DNA from: CAZIVP01 sp964542915
GTDB lineage: Bacteria; Calditrichota; Calditrichia; Calditrichales; Calditrichaceae
Direction of reading: 5' to 3'
NCBI GenBank assembly: GCA_964542915.1
Contig: CAZIVP010000003.1
Location: forward strand, 248,001-312,000
DNA: 64,000 bases
In this document: positions 18,451-27,912 of the stretch, one piece after another
How positions within the stretch are numbered: the first letter of the stretch is position 1
How the letters are laid out: each line of letters begins with the position of its first letter
Made by a program: the position numbers and the translations under genes
Notes under the pieces: model-generated
Seen by the model: the letters and a program-made list of their open reading frames with translations, nothing else
What the model was told of the DNA's origin: nothing
Database searches by the model: none

Positions 18451-18562
18451 CCATTTTATTCAGAGCCCGCACTTTTCAGCTTCCGGTTAACCGCCCGGGC
18501 CGTGCTTTCATGAGTTCCGCGTCAAAATTTCAGGAGAAGCCTTTCATTCAAATATCTGCATG

Positions 18563-18577
18563 CAGGGAATTTCCCTG
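18563..18577. promoter_or_regulatory. Short perfect palindrome upstream of the phosphohexomutase operon
   Basis: CAGGGAA-T-TTCCCTG has 7-bp arms around one base, about 110 bp upstream of the pgm start. It is unlike the TTAGTT-type sites. It may be an operator for a different regulator or chance. Confidence 0.3.
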
Positions 18578-18610
18578 TTGCTGCAACGCTGCATTCGCAC
18601 CTTAAAATTA

Positions 18611-18647
18611 AAGGATGCCGGCGGATTTTCTTTGTGCCGGCATCCCG
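18611..18647 (-). terminator. Rho-independent terminator of the giant T9SS protein
   Basis: A perfect 10-bp stem (GGATGCCGGC, 18613-18622, with 18636-18645) has a 13-nt loop. On the minus strand it is followed by TTTAATTTT. It begins 28 bp after the stop of the gene at 18674. Confidence 0.85.
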
Positions 18648-18673
18648 GAGGGTCTTGGTACAAGGCCGAAAAT

Positions 18674-21600
18674 TTACTTCATCAGCACCATTTTACGCGT
18701 TTGCGTGAATTGCCCGGCCTTGACGCGGTAGAAGTAAATACCGCTGGACATGGCATGGCCTTCGACCGTAAAGGTGTGAACACCTGCCGACATCAGACCA
18801 TCGTGAAGCTTCAGTACGCGCTGGCCGAGCACGTTAAAAATCTCAATCCGAACATCTTCCTTTTTGGGCAAGGTTAGCTCGAACCGTGTATTCGGGTTAA
18901 AGGGATTGGGATAGTTCTGGCCCAGCGTATATTGAGTCGGCAGCCCGTTTTCCACTTGTTCGATATCCGTGGGCGTATCGCTCAGATGTACATCATCCAG
19001 ACACCAGTTATCGCCGCCGGCGTCGCTGTCATTAGGATCGCCGAAGTTTTCCACCATAAAGGCCACGTATGCATGCTTCCCTTCAACTGCGCTCAGATCG
19101 ATGTTACGCAACCCCCAGGCATCGTAAAATTCGCTCTCGTCGTACGTCTCCACCAATGTGAAATCAGAAGGATCGTTTTGCGATGCCGTTGAAACCAATA
19201 CCTTCAATTGTGAGCCGAAATCGTTGGAAGCATTATTCCAGTCGTCTTTCAGGTAATAATTCAAGAAGACATTTTCCGCCGCCAGATCCAACGCAGGCGT
19301 TACCAACCAGCAGCGTGACTTGGTATTATAATTGGGCATATATGCCGCCTGATCTCCGCTGTGGGCGACATAATCCGTTACCGTCCAGGCCGGATCGGGA
19401 TTGCCCGCTTCCGTGCTATCGGCGAATACCAACCAACCGTCCGGCAGATCCGCGCCTTCGAAGCCTTCATCCATTGTGGCCAAACGCTGCACATCGGTGA
19501 CGGCATCCGGAACAACGCGATCAAGGCTGTAAGACGAAATACCGTTATTCGTAATCAGTTCGATCAGCGCATTGTTGATGTTATCATATACCGCCTGACC
19601 GGTTGCATTGGCGTTGGTATTGACCTCATACCGTTCGGTCGCCGATTCCAGCATTTGATAATCGGAGCATAAATTCTCGCCGGGTTCGCCCAATAATTCT
19701 ATGACCGAGGTCCCGGAGCTGAAAGCGTTGGTGATGCCAACAAACCGACGTACGTCGCCGCTTTCCGTATCGATTTCAAAATACTCGATGCTGGTTCCGG
19801 ATGGAACCTTATCGGTATCGAATTCATAGAGCACGGTTCCATCGTCCTTAATGTAACGCGGCGCTGTAGCCGGACCGTTGACAAAGAGGTATTGACCGCT
19901 TGTATCCACCGGACTGATACCGTACCGTGCGGCATTAATTTCCGGCAAATCGATATCTTCGGTACGATTAAAATTGCTTCCGTCGCTGGTCTCGAACGTA
20001 ATGATTTTATCGGCGTTGGAACCCGAAACGAATATTCTGATGTGATCCCCGCGGCCGACGGCGGCCAGTGCATCGCCCACGCGTACACCGTAATCTTCAT
20101 AGAAACCGTCGACAATCAAAGTGGGTTCATCAAATTCGTCTTTATAGTGGTATAAGCGGAAAATCTGTCCGCCCCAGGCCGCCAGATTACCGACGATAAT
20201 CTGGCCGTCCTGCGTGGCCGCCACCATATTGATTTCGTAAGTGCCTTCGGAAATGCCTTCAGTGTTGAGATGCTTTAATGTATCGCCGCTGGCGGCATCC
20301 AGTACATACAGGTAGTTACCGCCTACACGACTGACCACATATAAATGATTATTGAGCGGATTTTTCGCCATGCCGCGCACCATGTCTTCGGCCTCGCCTT
20401 CGATATAAAACCAATCCGAAGAAGCGGAATCCGCATGCACTCGCCAGCTCAGCGGTAGCAGTTCGTAACCGGTTCCGCTCAGATATATCCGCAAGGTTTC
20501 CGTGGGCGTATAAATGATCATCTCATCTTTCGCCATGCCTTCCGCCATCGGCGTAAATGTAACCGGTATTTGAATCGTATCATTTTCGGCAACGACGGTA
20601 TCGTTTATGGACGTTGAAAAGTCGGCGGTTCCGAAGGCAATACTGTCGACGGTGAACATGTTATCGCCGAGATTGATCAAATCCACATACTGCATGGCGG
20701 AGCCTCCGACTGTAACTTCACCGAAATGCAGCGAATCGGGGTCTACCTCGGCGATGGTCGTGGTTTGTGGTACATTGGCTTTCAATTTACCGAAGCCGCC
20801 GCCCGGGCCAGCCGAGACCCAATAGACAAAATTATTTTCGCGATCGATGGCCACATCCACAACAAAATTTGCGGAATTGATCTGTCCGGACGCGTCATAG
20901 ACGCCATCGCCGTCGCTATCCAGCGAGGCGGGGTCCGGCGGATAATTTTCACCGGCGGTTGTGCCTATGGCAATACCATCCAGATCGCCGCCGCCTTCAC
21001 CCAGAATATAAAGTTGTTCGGTTGTATCCACATCGACTCCCTGTGCGGAGAAGGCCTGGAACGGCAGGGCTGCGGTCGCTTCGCTGTTTAATGCATAAGA
21101 GGTACCGGTCCAGTCATAAACCGCTCTTGCCGAGGCGGCATTATTGACCAGCCATACGCGCTCGGTGGATTGGGCGGCGATGCCTTCGGCTTCATCGGCG
21201 AAGGGCGCGTTGATTTTCATAGCGTTGTTTTCAACGAAATTTCCGCTGCCATCATCCTGAAAGACGCGCACATCGGCGCCTTTACTCAGGTAGACTGTAA
21301 CCGCGTCTCCGGATCCGGCCACTTCCAATCCTCTCGAAGAGCCGGATTCGCCGCTTAAATCGATCACAATCTCCGGTTTTGTGGTATCCGCGTCGTTCGT
21401 CCAGCGCACGACGGTTCCGTTAAACTTGTGAGCAAATATCTGACCGTCGTCCGTCACAGCCACACGGTACGGATCGACGACGCTCACCCAGAAATTCTCC
21501 GGCAATCCTTCATTGGATAAATCGTAAAGGTAGTCGCCGTTGGCGGCTTTATGGATGTGGACGGTGTTGTTGTCATCATCGGCGATGGCGATCGTATTGC

Positions 21601-22738
21601 CGCTATATTCATTGATACGGATGGCGCCGATGCCCGAAAATTCGTCGGCGCCTGCGGCCGTCCAGTACACCATACCGCTCTCTGCATCAAAACAGATATC
21701 GGTAACGGCTGCCGGGCTGTCCATGCCGCCGTCGTATATATCATCGCCGTCGGTATCGCCCATCAATGGCGAGTAATTATCGCCGTCAACGGTCCCGACC
21801 GCGAAACCGTCGTTGGAGCCGCCGGCTTCGCTCATGATGTAGTAACCGTCGCCCACGTCCAGTCCCTGACAAACAAACCAGGCCAGATAGGGCAACTGAT
21901 TCACTTTATCTTCATTATTAACATAACCGGATTCCGTCAATTCATAGACGCGCCGGTTAACACTCTGGTCTTGGGCCGGATCGCCATTGGCGGCATAAAC
22001 CATATTGGAATCCACGGCTGCAATGGCTTCGCATTCATTGGGCCAATCCGTTGTGATGGCCCGGTTGGTCGCCTCCATAAAATGGCCGCTGCCATCATCG
22101 TCAAACACCCGAATATCCGTTCCCTTTCCCAGAAAGAGCCGAACATCATTACCCTGACCGACCGCTTCGAGCGCCCGGCTGTTGCCGCTTTCTTCAGAAA
22201 GATCGATGACGACTTCGGGTTGCGTTTCAGCGGCGTCATTCGCCCATTTAACCACAATGCCGTCAAATGAATTTACAAAGACCTGACCGTCGGCGGTCAC
22301 GGCGACACGGTAAGGAGAAACGGTATGGCCCTCAAAAATTTCCTTTACGCCGGTGGTATCCAAACTCCAAAGATAGCTTCCGTCGGCGGCGCTGTGCACG
22401 TGTACCTGATTACCGGCGTTATCCGCATAAAGAATAGTATTCCCGCTGTGGGTAGACTGCGCGTTAAAGTCGATGCCGCGCGCCTGTCCCGTAGTTTGCC
22501 ACGCGGCCGCGTCTTCACCGGTGGCTTTCACGATCCAGGATTCGGTAACATTGGGATTGCGACCGTTCCAGAAAGACGCCGGATTATAATCGATACCCCG
22601 CGCGTCCTGCGTTTGCATCCAGGTCGGAGCATTCTCGTCGCCTTCAAGGATCAGCCATTCCTCGGTGGTGGTTTGCCCCCACAGGAACGACGCTGTAACG
22701 GTTACAATAAAAAGAATACGGGTTAATTTGGGAACCAT
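18674..22738 (-). CDS. Giant secreted repeat protein with choice-of-anchor domains and T9SS sorting domain
   Basis: 1354 residues, with AAGGAGGTC just before the ATG. Residues 1-21 are a signal peptide (ILFIVTVTASFLWGQ). Two homologous beta-propeller-like modules follow (about 90-380 and 385-655; each with PYRVAVTxDGQ, a VVIDLS/IVIDLS ESG line, and DVRVF-DDGSG). Each ends near an acidic DTDGDDIYDG / DSDGDGVYDA calcium-loop-like motif. Next is a choice-of-anchor-D-like Ig domain (about 660-765; LHFGEVTVGGSA), a third diverged propeller segment, and a choice-of-anchor-J/adhesin-like domain (about 1105-1260). The last 85 residues are a T9SS sorting domain (NYPNPFNPNTRFEL, SSGIYFYRVKAG). A putative ROK operator lies 165 bp upstream, tying it to the sugar locus. 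The exact role is unknown; glycan or surface adhesion is an inference. Confidence 0.85.
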   Translation of the reverse strand: MVPKLTRILFIVTVTASFLWGQTTTEEWLILEGDENAPTWMQTQDARGIDYNPASFWNGRNPNVTESWIVKATGEDAAAWQTTGQARGIDFNAQSTHSGNTILYADNAGNQVHVHSAADGSYLWSLDTTGVKEIFEGHTVSPYRVAVTADGQVFVNSFDGIVVKWANDAAETQPEVVIDLSEESGNSRALEAVGQGNDVRLFLGKGTDIRVFDDDGSGHFMEATNRAITTDWPNECEAIAAVDSNMVYAANGDPAQDQSVNRRVYELTESGYVNNEDKVNQLPYLAWFVCQGLDVGDGYYIMSEAGGSNDGFAVGTVDGDNYSPLMGDTDGDDIYDGGMDSPAAVTDICFDAESGMVYWTAAGADEFSGIGAIRINEYSGNTIAIADDDNNTVHIHKAANGDYLYDLSNEGLPENFWVSVVDPYRVAVTDDGQIFAHKFNGTVVRWTNDADTTKPEIVIDLSGESGSSRGLEVAGSGDAVTVYLSKGADVRVFQDDGSGNFVENNAMKINAPFADEAEGIAAQSTERVWLVNNAASARAVYDWTGTSYALNSEATAALPFQAFSAQGVDVDTTEQLYILGEGGGDLDGIAIGTTAGENYPPDPASLDSDGDGVYDASGQINSANFVVDVAIDRENNFVYWVSAGPGGGFGKLKANVPQTTTIAEVDPDSLHFGEVTVGGSAMQYVDLINLGDNMFTVDSIAFGTADFSTSINDTVVAENDTIQIPVTFTPMAEGMAKDEMIIYTPTETLRIYLSGTGYELLPLSWRVHADSASSDWFYIEGEAEDMVRGMAKNPLNNHLYVVSRVGGNYLYVLDAASGDTLKHLNTEGISEGTYEINMVAATQDGQIIVGNLAAWGGQIFRLYHYKDEFDEPTLIVDGFYEDYGVRVGDALAAVGRGDHIRIFVSGSNADKIITFETSDGSNFNRTEDIDLPEINAARYGISPVDTSGQYLFVNGPATAPRYIKDDGTVLYEFDTDKVPSGTSIEYFEIDTESGDVRRFVGITNAFSSGTSVIELLGEPGENLCSDYQMLESATERYEVNTNANATGQAVYDNINNALIELITNNGISSYSLDRVVPDAVTDVQRLATMDEGFEGADLPDGWLVFADSTEAGNPDPAWTVTDYVAHSGDQAAYMPNYNTKSRCWLVTPALDLAAENVFLNYYLKDDWNNASNDFGSQLKVLVSTASQNDPSDFTLVETYDESEFYDAWGLRNIDLSAVEGKHAYVAFMVENFGDPNDSDAGGDNWCLDDVHLSDTPTDIEQVENGLPTQYTLGQNYPNPFNPNTRFELTLPKKEDVRIEIFNVLGQRVLKLHDGLMSAGVHTFTVEGHAMSSGIYFYRVKAGQFTQTRKMVLMK

Positions 22739-22902
22739 AAGACCTCCTTAATGTTTGGTTGGACCAACGAACGTGAATGAGATGAACGTTTATTGTGTAA
22801 AGCACTGCAAGTCCGATCGTGTAACCATCCGGGCTGAGTGCCATTGAGGAACGATTGCCCTGCCACAATGTCTCAACCACAGAAGGAACGTAAACGTCAA
22901 TA

Positions 22903-22931
22903 TTAATTAGTTCACTTAACTTACTAATTAA
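22903..22931. promoter_or_regulatory. Putative ROK operator, site 3
   Basis: A perfect 9-bp inverted repeat, TTAATTAGT-N11-ACTAATTAA. Inside it, 22907-22923 reads TTAGTT-CACTT-AACTTA, matching the site-1 core at 14 of 17 positions. It lies 165 bp upstream of the 1354-residue T9SS protein. Confidence 0.6.
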
Positions 22932-23158
22932 ATGCAAAACTACGAACAGATGGGCCTTAAATGCAAGAAATAATCCGGGTTTTTATGGTTTGGTAAATAT
23001 CGTGTCTTAGCGAAGCTTACAATTAAAAAGAGAGAGATTAGACGATAAAATCGGTGAGCATGTACTGTTGTTTGTTAAGGAAACAAATCAAAAGTACGCA
23101 TTTAAGAACGGATTACACGTAATTAATAACTTGCCGAAGCATCTCAGAAATTATTTTT

Positions 23159-23202
23159 AAAAACAACCTCCCCCGCGTTTTGCGGAAAGAGGTCGTTTAT
23201 TT
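23159..23202 (-). terminator. Rho-independent terminator of the aldose epimerase gene
   Basis: Outer arms at 23161-23170 and 23189-23198 pair with one mismatch, and an inner CCGC/GCGG stem (23173-23176, 23182-23185) closes a 5-nt loop. On the minus strand it is followed by GTTTTTAAAAATAATTT. The other side is also T-rich, so it may work in both directions. Confidence 0.75.
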
Positions 23203-23318
23203 TACATTTTTTGCCTGCCGGAGCGTCCGCTCTTAAAACGGCGTCTTTGAGGCCGGATTCGGGTACCGATATTCAACAATCCTATATCTTGTTCAAGCCG
23301 TACCGTTGATTTTAATCA

Positions 23319-24467
23319 TTATTTGCGGACCGAAAATTTGTACACCGACGCTGTTTGATATTTTTCTCCCGGTCTTAAAACCGTCGACGGAAAATCGGGC
23401 TGATTCGGCGAATCCGGAAAGTGTTGCGGTTCGAGACATAAACCGTAACGGTATTGATATGTTTTGCCGTTTTTTCCTGTGATCGAACCGTCGAGAAAAT
23501 TACCGGAATAAAACTGCATGCCGGGTTCGACCGTGTAAATTTCCAACAACCGTCCGCTTTTGGGATCGTAGAGAGACGTCTGCAGTTTAAAGGTGCCGTC
23601 CACTTCGTTGAGCACCCAGTTGTGGTCATAGCCCTTCCCGTATTGCAACTGTTGATTATCTTCATTAATGCGTGCGCCGATGGGCGTGGGCTCCGTAAAA
23701 TCGAACGGGGTGCCTTCCACCGGGCGCAGCTCTCCGGTGGGTATCAGCGTTTCGTCCACAGGCGTAAAGCGGTGGGCGTTAATATACAATTCATGTTCCA
23801 AAATGCTGCGTTCGCAATTGCCCGATAAATTAAAATAGCCGTGGTGGGTTAAATTTACGACCGTCGGCTTGTCGGTGGTGGCTTCATACTCAATTTCGAA
23901 CTCATTGGCTTCATTGAGGCTATATGTAACGGTTGTATTGAGATTGCCGGGATAGCCCTCTTCGCCGTCTTTGCTCAGATAATGCATCTTTACGGCGGCG
24001 GCCTCTTCAGTCGAAGCGGCTTCGGCCTCCCACACCACCTTATTGAAGCCTTTGTTACCGCCATGCAGATGGTTGGGACCGTTGTTGGCGGCTAAAGTAT
24101 ACTTCTGACCTTCAAGCGTAAATGTGCCTTCGGCGATGCGATTGCCGTAACGCCCCACCAAACCGCCAAAGTAAGAATCGTCTTCAATGTAACTCTGCAA
24201 ATCATCGAATCCGAGCACCACATCTTCCATGTTATCGTTACGATCCCGCGTTTTAATAGATTGCACAATGGCGCCGTAATTGATTACAGCCACTTCCATA
24301 CCGTTTCCGTTGCTCAGAGTGAATTTGTGAATAACCGTTCCATCCGGCATTTTCCCAAAGGGTTCTTTTGTTACAATCATGCCGTTTTCGGTTTTTTGTT
24401 CGCAGGCGGTAAATAACACAAACAAAGTCATTAAAAGGACGCCGATCCATTTTACTACTTCAGGCAT
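23319..24467 (-). CDS. Aldose 1-epimerase (galactose mutarotase), lipoprotein
   Basis: 382 residues from the ATG at 24467, chosen because GGAAAGGA lies just upstream; an in-frame start at 24491 adds 8 residues without a ribosome site. The N-terminus is a lipoprotein signal with lipobox LFTAC (Cys about residue 22). The GalM fold shows VINYGAIVQSI, GRYGNRIAEG, NHLHGG with the first catalytic His, THHGYFNLSG with the second, and the catalytic Glu in LCLEPQHFPDSPN. It converts alpha and beta anomers of hexoses. Membrane anchoring puts it in the periplasm, where it could prepare sugars for uptake. It ends the sugar locus; no TTAGTT-type site is visible upstream. Confidence 0.93.
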   Translation of the reverse strand: MPEVVKWIGVLLMTLFVLFTACEQKTENGMIVTKEPFGKMPDGTVIHKFTLSNGNGMEVAVINYGAIVQSIKTRDRNDNMEDVVLGFDDLQSYIEDDSYFGGLVGRYGNRIAEGTFTLEGQKYTLAANNGPNHLHGGNKGFNKVVWEAEAASTEEAAAVKMHYLSKDGEEGYPGNLNTTVTYSLNEANEFEIEYEATTDKPTVVNLTHHGYFNLSGNCERSILEHELYINAHRFTPVDETLIPTGELRPVEGTPFDFTEPTPIGARINEDNQQLQYGKGYDHNWVLNEVDGTFKLQTSLYDPKSGRLLEIYTVEPGMQFYSGNFLDGSITGKNGKTYQYRYGLCLEPQHFPDSPNQPDFPSTVLRPGEKYQTASVYKFSVRK

Positions 24468-24973
24468 TGTTTTTTCCTTTCCATTATACAATTATACATT
24501 ATTAACGGCGCGGCCCATAAGGCCGCTTTGCACAATGTATTGAATTTAAGCTTAAATTGATTCCGGCACAATGCCGGAGCGAGGGCTTTTACATTTTTAC
24601 AGCAATTCGCAATACTGACTAAAATAAATTTAATCCGGAAACACATATTGTTTATTAATAACTTAATATTCACCAAAACAATTTATCAAAATGCAGACCG
24701 GGCTAAGCCTTTCCCCACTTCGTAGTGAGGGATGCAGGGCTGGGGCATGTTTAGAGACGTTATTTTTCTCTTTCTTTTTTATGTTGGCCAAGTCTGATAT
24801 GCGTCGTTCTTTCATTAAGAGCCGTTGATGCTTCGGTCCCTGAAAGGTGGTTTTAACGGCCATTCCAGTCGTGATTCTTTAACCCATTACGGCCGTGTAC
24901 TACTGCCCCGCGCCCGAATACCGGGCAGGTCCGCTACAGGGTGCATCACTGCGGACAAGGCGGCTTATCCCAA
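24468..24973. other. Intergenic region, no gene seen
   Basis: About 500 bp. It contains a 16-bp perfect palindrome (AATTTAAGCTTAAATT, 24543-24558) and a 7-bp hairpin (TCCGGCA-CAA-TGCCGGA, 24562-24578). They may end the TPR transcript, but there is no clear T-run. Short frames on both strands lack ribosome sites and family features. Confidence 0.5.
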
Positions 24974-25876
24974 CTATGAAAGATCGGAGAGCACCTTTTT
25001 AGCTTTACGACCGCTGGCGGACTGGGCAAAATGTTCGGCAAGATAGCGATAATCGTTTTTCGCCAGATCGGTCTCGCCCAGACTCATGTAAACTTCAGCC
25101 CGATTGTAATAAGCGGGCGCACTGTCGGGGTTGTATTCGACGGCTTGATTGAAATGGTTTAACGCCTCCTGAAGTTCATTCATTTTGCTTTTCAATTCGC
25201 CCATACTGTTATATCCTGCGGCGTCTTTTGGCTTCAATTCGATATAACGTTTAAAACAGTTTTCGGCGCCCTGCAGTTGATTGCGTTCCATGAAAAAACG
25301 GCCGACGCGCATTTGGATTTCACTGTTACGGGCGCCTGTATCGGCGGCCTTTTCCATCAAAGTTGCGGCCTGTTCATAATCCTGTTTTTTAATGTGCGAG
25401 AGAGCTTCCGCCATATATCCACGTGCTTCATCGAGTTGTTTAATCTTTTCCAGTAACTCCGGCGTTTTGCGTGCGTTGCCGCCGGATACGGACGGTGCGA
25501 ACAGATGGAACATGAACAGACCTTCGGCCGCCCGCAGTGATTCGGGATTCAATTCCAAAGCCCGTTCAAAGGCTTTTCGTATTTTGGGCATGAGCATAGC
25601 GCCCTTAACGGCGCCCGTTTGCTGAGCCTTTAAACCATAGGCCTGTCCCAGAAGGGCGTGTATGCGCTCATCGTCTTCTTTTATCGAAAGGGCGCGTGTT
25701 GCGTATGTAATTGCGTCTTCGTAATGGTCCTGTTTAAAGGCGATCAAAGCCAGATAATACCAGCCGTCCACCTGGTTTTCGTCTTCTTCCACCGCTTGCT
25801 GTAATTGACGTTGCGCCTCGGAGAGCCGTCCTTCTTCGAAAAGTTGTTTGGCCTGATTCAAATCGATCGCTGCCAC
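24974..25876 (-). CDS. Tetratricopeptide-repeat protein
   Basis: 300 residues from a GTG start at 25876, supported by AAGGAGG at 25885-25891. There is no signal peptide. TPR units are visible throughout: residues 6-70 (LFEEGRLSEAQRQLQQAVEE, DGWYYLALIAFKQDHYEDAI), 75-125, 150-215 and 220-290 (AGYNSMGELKSKMNELQEAL; PAYYNRAEVYMSLGETDLAK). TPRs are protein-protein interaction scaffolds, here probably cytoplasmic. A partner cannot be named; the upstream neighbour on the same strand is the peptidoglycan transglycosylase, 194 bp away. Confidence 0.85.
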   Translation of the reverse strand: MAAIDLNQAKQLFEEGRLSEAQRQLQQAVEEDENQVDGWYYLALIAFKQDHYEDAITYATRALSIKEDDERIHALLGQAYGLKAQQTGAVKGAMLMPKIRKAFERALELNPESLRAAEGLFMFHLFAPSVSGGNARKTPELLEKIKQLDEARGYMAEALSHIKKQDYEQAATLMEKAADTGARNSEIQMRVGRFFMERNQLQGAENCFKRYIELKPKDAAGYNSMGELKSKMNELQEALNHFNQAVEYNPDSAPAYYNRAEVYMSLGETDLAKNDYRYLAEHFAQSASGRKAKKVLSDLS

Positions 25877-26070
25877 CTCGTTATCCTCCTTTATGATTTT
25901 TGAATGATTACGATGCGTTATTCTTATCTCATTTTCGATTAAAATGTGAACATTGTTATGGACATTAACTATGTATTCCTCTCGGCTTTCCTGATTTGCC
26001 CTTGTTCATCCCAGGCCGATTGATCGTCAGTCGCCGGCTTTGTTCCGGCTTAAATCGGCATGGGGCTCAT

Positions 26071-26850
26071 TTATTGAAAACGGCGTACCGTACGACGGTA
26101 TTGATGTTGATTGATATAGCCGTAGCGCTTCAGCGTGCGCAATATCCAGCGCGCCTTCCAGCGCAACCAGCCGTCGCCGCCATTGGGATCGGTAATTAAG
26201 GGCCGCGGAATAATGGCTGTTAGCCGCACGATCTCTTCCAAAGTTAGGAAGCGGACCGATTTTCCGAAATAATACCGGGACGCCGCTTCGACGCCGAACA
26301 GCCCGTCGCCCAGTTCGATGATGTTCAGATATAAATGAAATATCCGCGCTTTCGATAATTGTTCTTCCAGGCGTTTTGCGATAAAATACTCTTTCAATTT
26401 GCGCAAAAGCGAACGATCGGTCGTTAAATAAAGATTTTTCGCCAGTTGCTGGGTGATCGTACTGGCGCCGCGGACAAACCGTTTTTCCTCCCAGTTTTCC
26501 TTAATGGCTTCTTTCAGCTCCGTATAATCAATGCCTTCATGTTGATAAAAGGAGGCGTCTTCCGTAATCCGCACCGCCTTTTTAAGCAAATCAGGGATTG
26601 CATTGAAGGGCACCCAGTACTGGCGGATTTTATACGTTTGTTTTTTGCTCTCCGCCTGTAGTAAACGCAAACGCATCAGCGCCGTGGTATCCGGGTTGTG
26701 CTTATTGAGACCGGACACATCCGGCAAGGTTGAGAAAAAAACAATCGCCATAATACAAATGCCCGCCGATACCAGAGCTGAAACGACGATCACAATACAC
26801 TTGACGGTCCATTGCGGCGATTTATAAAACGGATCGTTGGTTGTATCCAT
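26071..26850 (-). CDS. mtgA: Monofunctional biosynthetic peptidoglycan transglycosylase (GT51)
   Basis: 259 residues. One membrane anchor (about 18-42, IVIVVSALVSAGICIMAIVFF) precedes a GT51 domain. The catalytic Glu motif is EDASFYQHEG, followed by RGASTITQQLAKNLYL, KLKEYFIAKRLEEQLSK, and YLNIIELGDGLFGVEAASRYYFGK. There is no transpeptidase domain, so it is MtgA-like rather than PBP1. It polymerises lipid II into glycan strands on the outer face of the inner membrane. It stands alone between the TPR gene and the desulfhydrase gene. Confidence 0.92.
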   Translation of the reverse strand: MDTTNDPFYKSPQWTVKCIVIVVSALVSAGICIMAIVFFSTLPDVSGLNKHNPDTTALMRLRLLQAESKKQTYKIRQYWVPFNAIPDLLKKAVRITEDASFYQHEGIDYTELKEAIKENWEEKRFVRGASTITQQLAKNLYLTTDRSLLRKLKEYFIAKRLEEQLSKARIFHLYLNIIELGDGLFGVEAASRYYFGKSVRFLTLEEIVRLTAIIPRPLITDPNGGDGWLRWKARWILRTLKRYGYINQHQYRRTVRRFQ

Positions 26851-26940
26851 CGTGTTAATTCAAGGGATTAATATTAATAAAAGGAATTAAACATTGTGAT
26901 TTGCCTGGCATTCGCAACCGGTATTTTTAGGAACGATTCC

Positions 26941-27912
26941 TCAGGCAAATATTTGGTTGCCATAGGGAAACAACCCGAAAACGCCGCCGGTATGGATAAA
27001 GAGAATGTTTTGGCCCGGTATGTTGCCCTTTTTCATTTGATCGATCATTCCCGTCCAGGCTTTGGCCCCGTATACCGGATCGAGCACAATCCCCTCGGTT
27101 TGCGCAATCTTTGTAATCGTTTGTATGAGGCGACTATCAAGCGCGCCGTAACCTTGCCCTGCATATCCGTCCACGATATGGATATCTTCTCTGCGCCACG
27201 TCAGTGTTTCCGCGAAACGCTTTTTGAAGCGCCGTAATATATCATCAATTTTATTGCTGAAAAATGCAGCGTCGTCGCAGACATTCACCGAAAGGATCTG
27301 CAACGGCGACTGCGTCAAACACCTGGCGATGAGCAAGCCGGCGTGGGTGCCGCCGCTGCCGGTTGCGGTAACGATGGTATCGATCGCCGGTCCTTGCTGC
27401 CCGATTTGTTTAATAATTTCGTGGAAAGCGCTTACATAGCCCCAGGCGCCCACTTCGTTGGATCCGCCTTCGGGAATAACGTAACATTGCTCATCGGACT
27501 CGCCGGCGATGTTTGCCATTATGGTATCCACATCGCGGTACTCCTCTTCCGTAATATAGTACATATCCACACCGAGAAGGCGGTTCAGCATCCAATTCCC
27601 CGTGGCGGTTTCCGGCGGGTTTCCTTTTAGCACCAGCGTCGTTTTCAATCCGAGTTTGGCAGCAACATAAGCGGTCGCCCGGCAATGATTGGACTGCACA
27701 CCGCCGCAGGTAATGATGCGACCGGCGCCTTGCTCCACGGCTTCTTTCATCAAAAAATCCAGTTTGCGTACCTTGTTGCCGCTCAATTCCACACCGGTCA
27801 GGTCGTCGCGTTTAATCCATAGCCGGTAGGATCGTATATCGTTAACGGCACGTTCCGTCTTCAGGATAGGCGTCGGTTTACGGGTAAATTCGAAATGCGG
27901 CGGCAGCTTCAT
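26941..27912 (-). CDS. PLP enzyme: D-cysteine desulfhydrase / ACC deaminase family
   Basis: 323 residues, typical for the family. The PLP lysine sits in LSGNKVRKL (Lys47). QSNHCRATA (about 73-81) is the substrate and phosphate region, and ATGSGGTHAG (about 190) is the glycine-rich phosphate loop. Family members are D-cysteine desulfhydrases or 1-aminocyclopropane-1-carboxylate deaminases; D-cysteine desulfhydrase is the commoner bacterial activity, and I cannot decide from the sequence. Its ATG overlaps the stop of the upstream haem-type lipoprotein (TAATG), so the two are translationally coupled. Cytoplasmic. Confidence 0.9.
   Translation of the reverse strand: MKLPPHFEFTRKPTPILKTERAVNDIRSYRLWIKRDDLTGVELSGNKVRKLDFLMKEAVEQGAGRIITCGGVQSNHCRATAYVAAKLGLKTTLVLKGNPPETATGNWMLNRLLGVDMYYITEEEYRDVDTIMANIAGESDEQCYVIPEGGSNEVGAWGYVSAFHEIIKQIGQQGPAIDTIVTATGSGGTHAGLLIARCLTQSPLQILSVNVCDDAAFFSNKIDDILRRFKKRFAETLTWRREDIHIVDGYAGQGYGALDSRLIQTITKIAQTEGIVLDPVYGAKAWTGMIDQMKKGNIPGQNILFIHTGGVFGLFPYGNQIFA

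Larger units (their letters stand above)
22739..23318. other. Intergenic region with operator and terminator
   Basis: 580 bp without a credible gene. It holds the putative ROK operator (22903-22931) for the giant secreted protein and the terminator of the aldose epimerase (23161-23198). I see nothing recognisable in 22940-23155. Confidence 0.6.
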
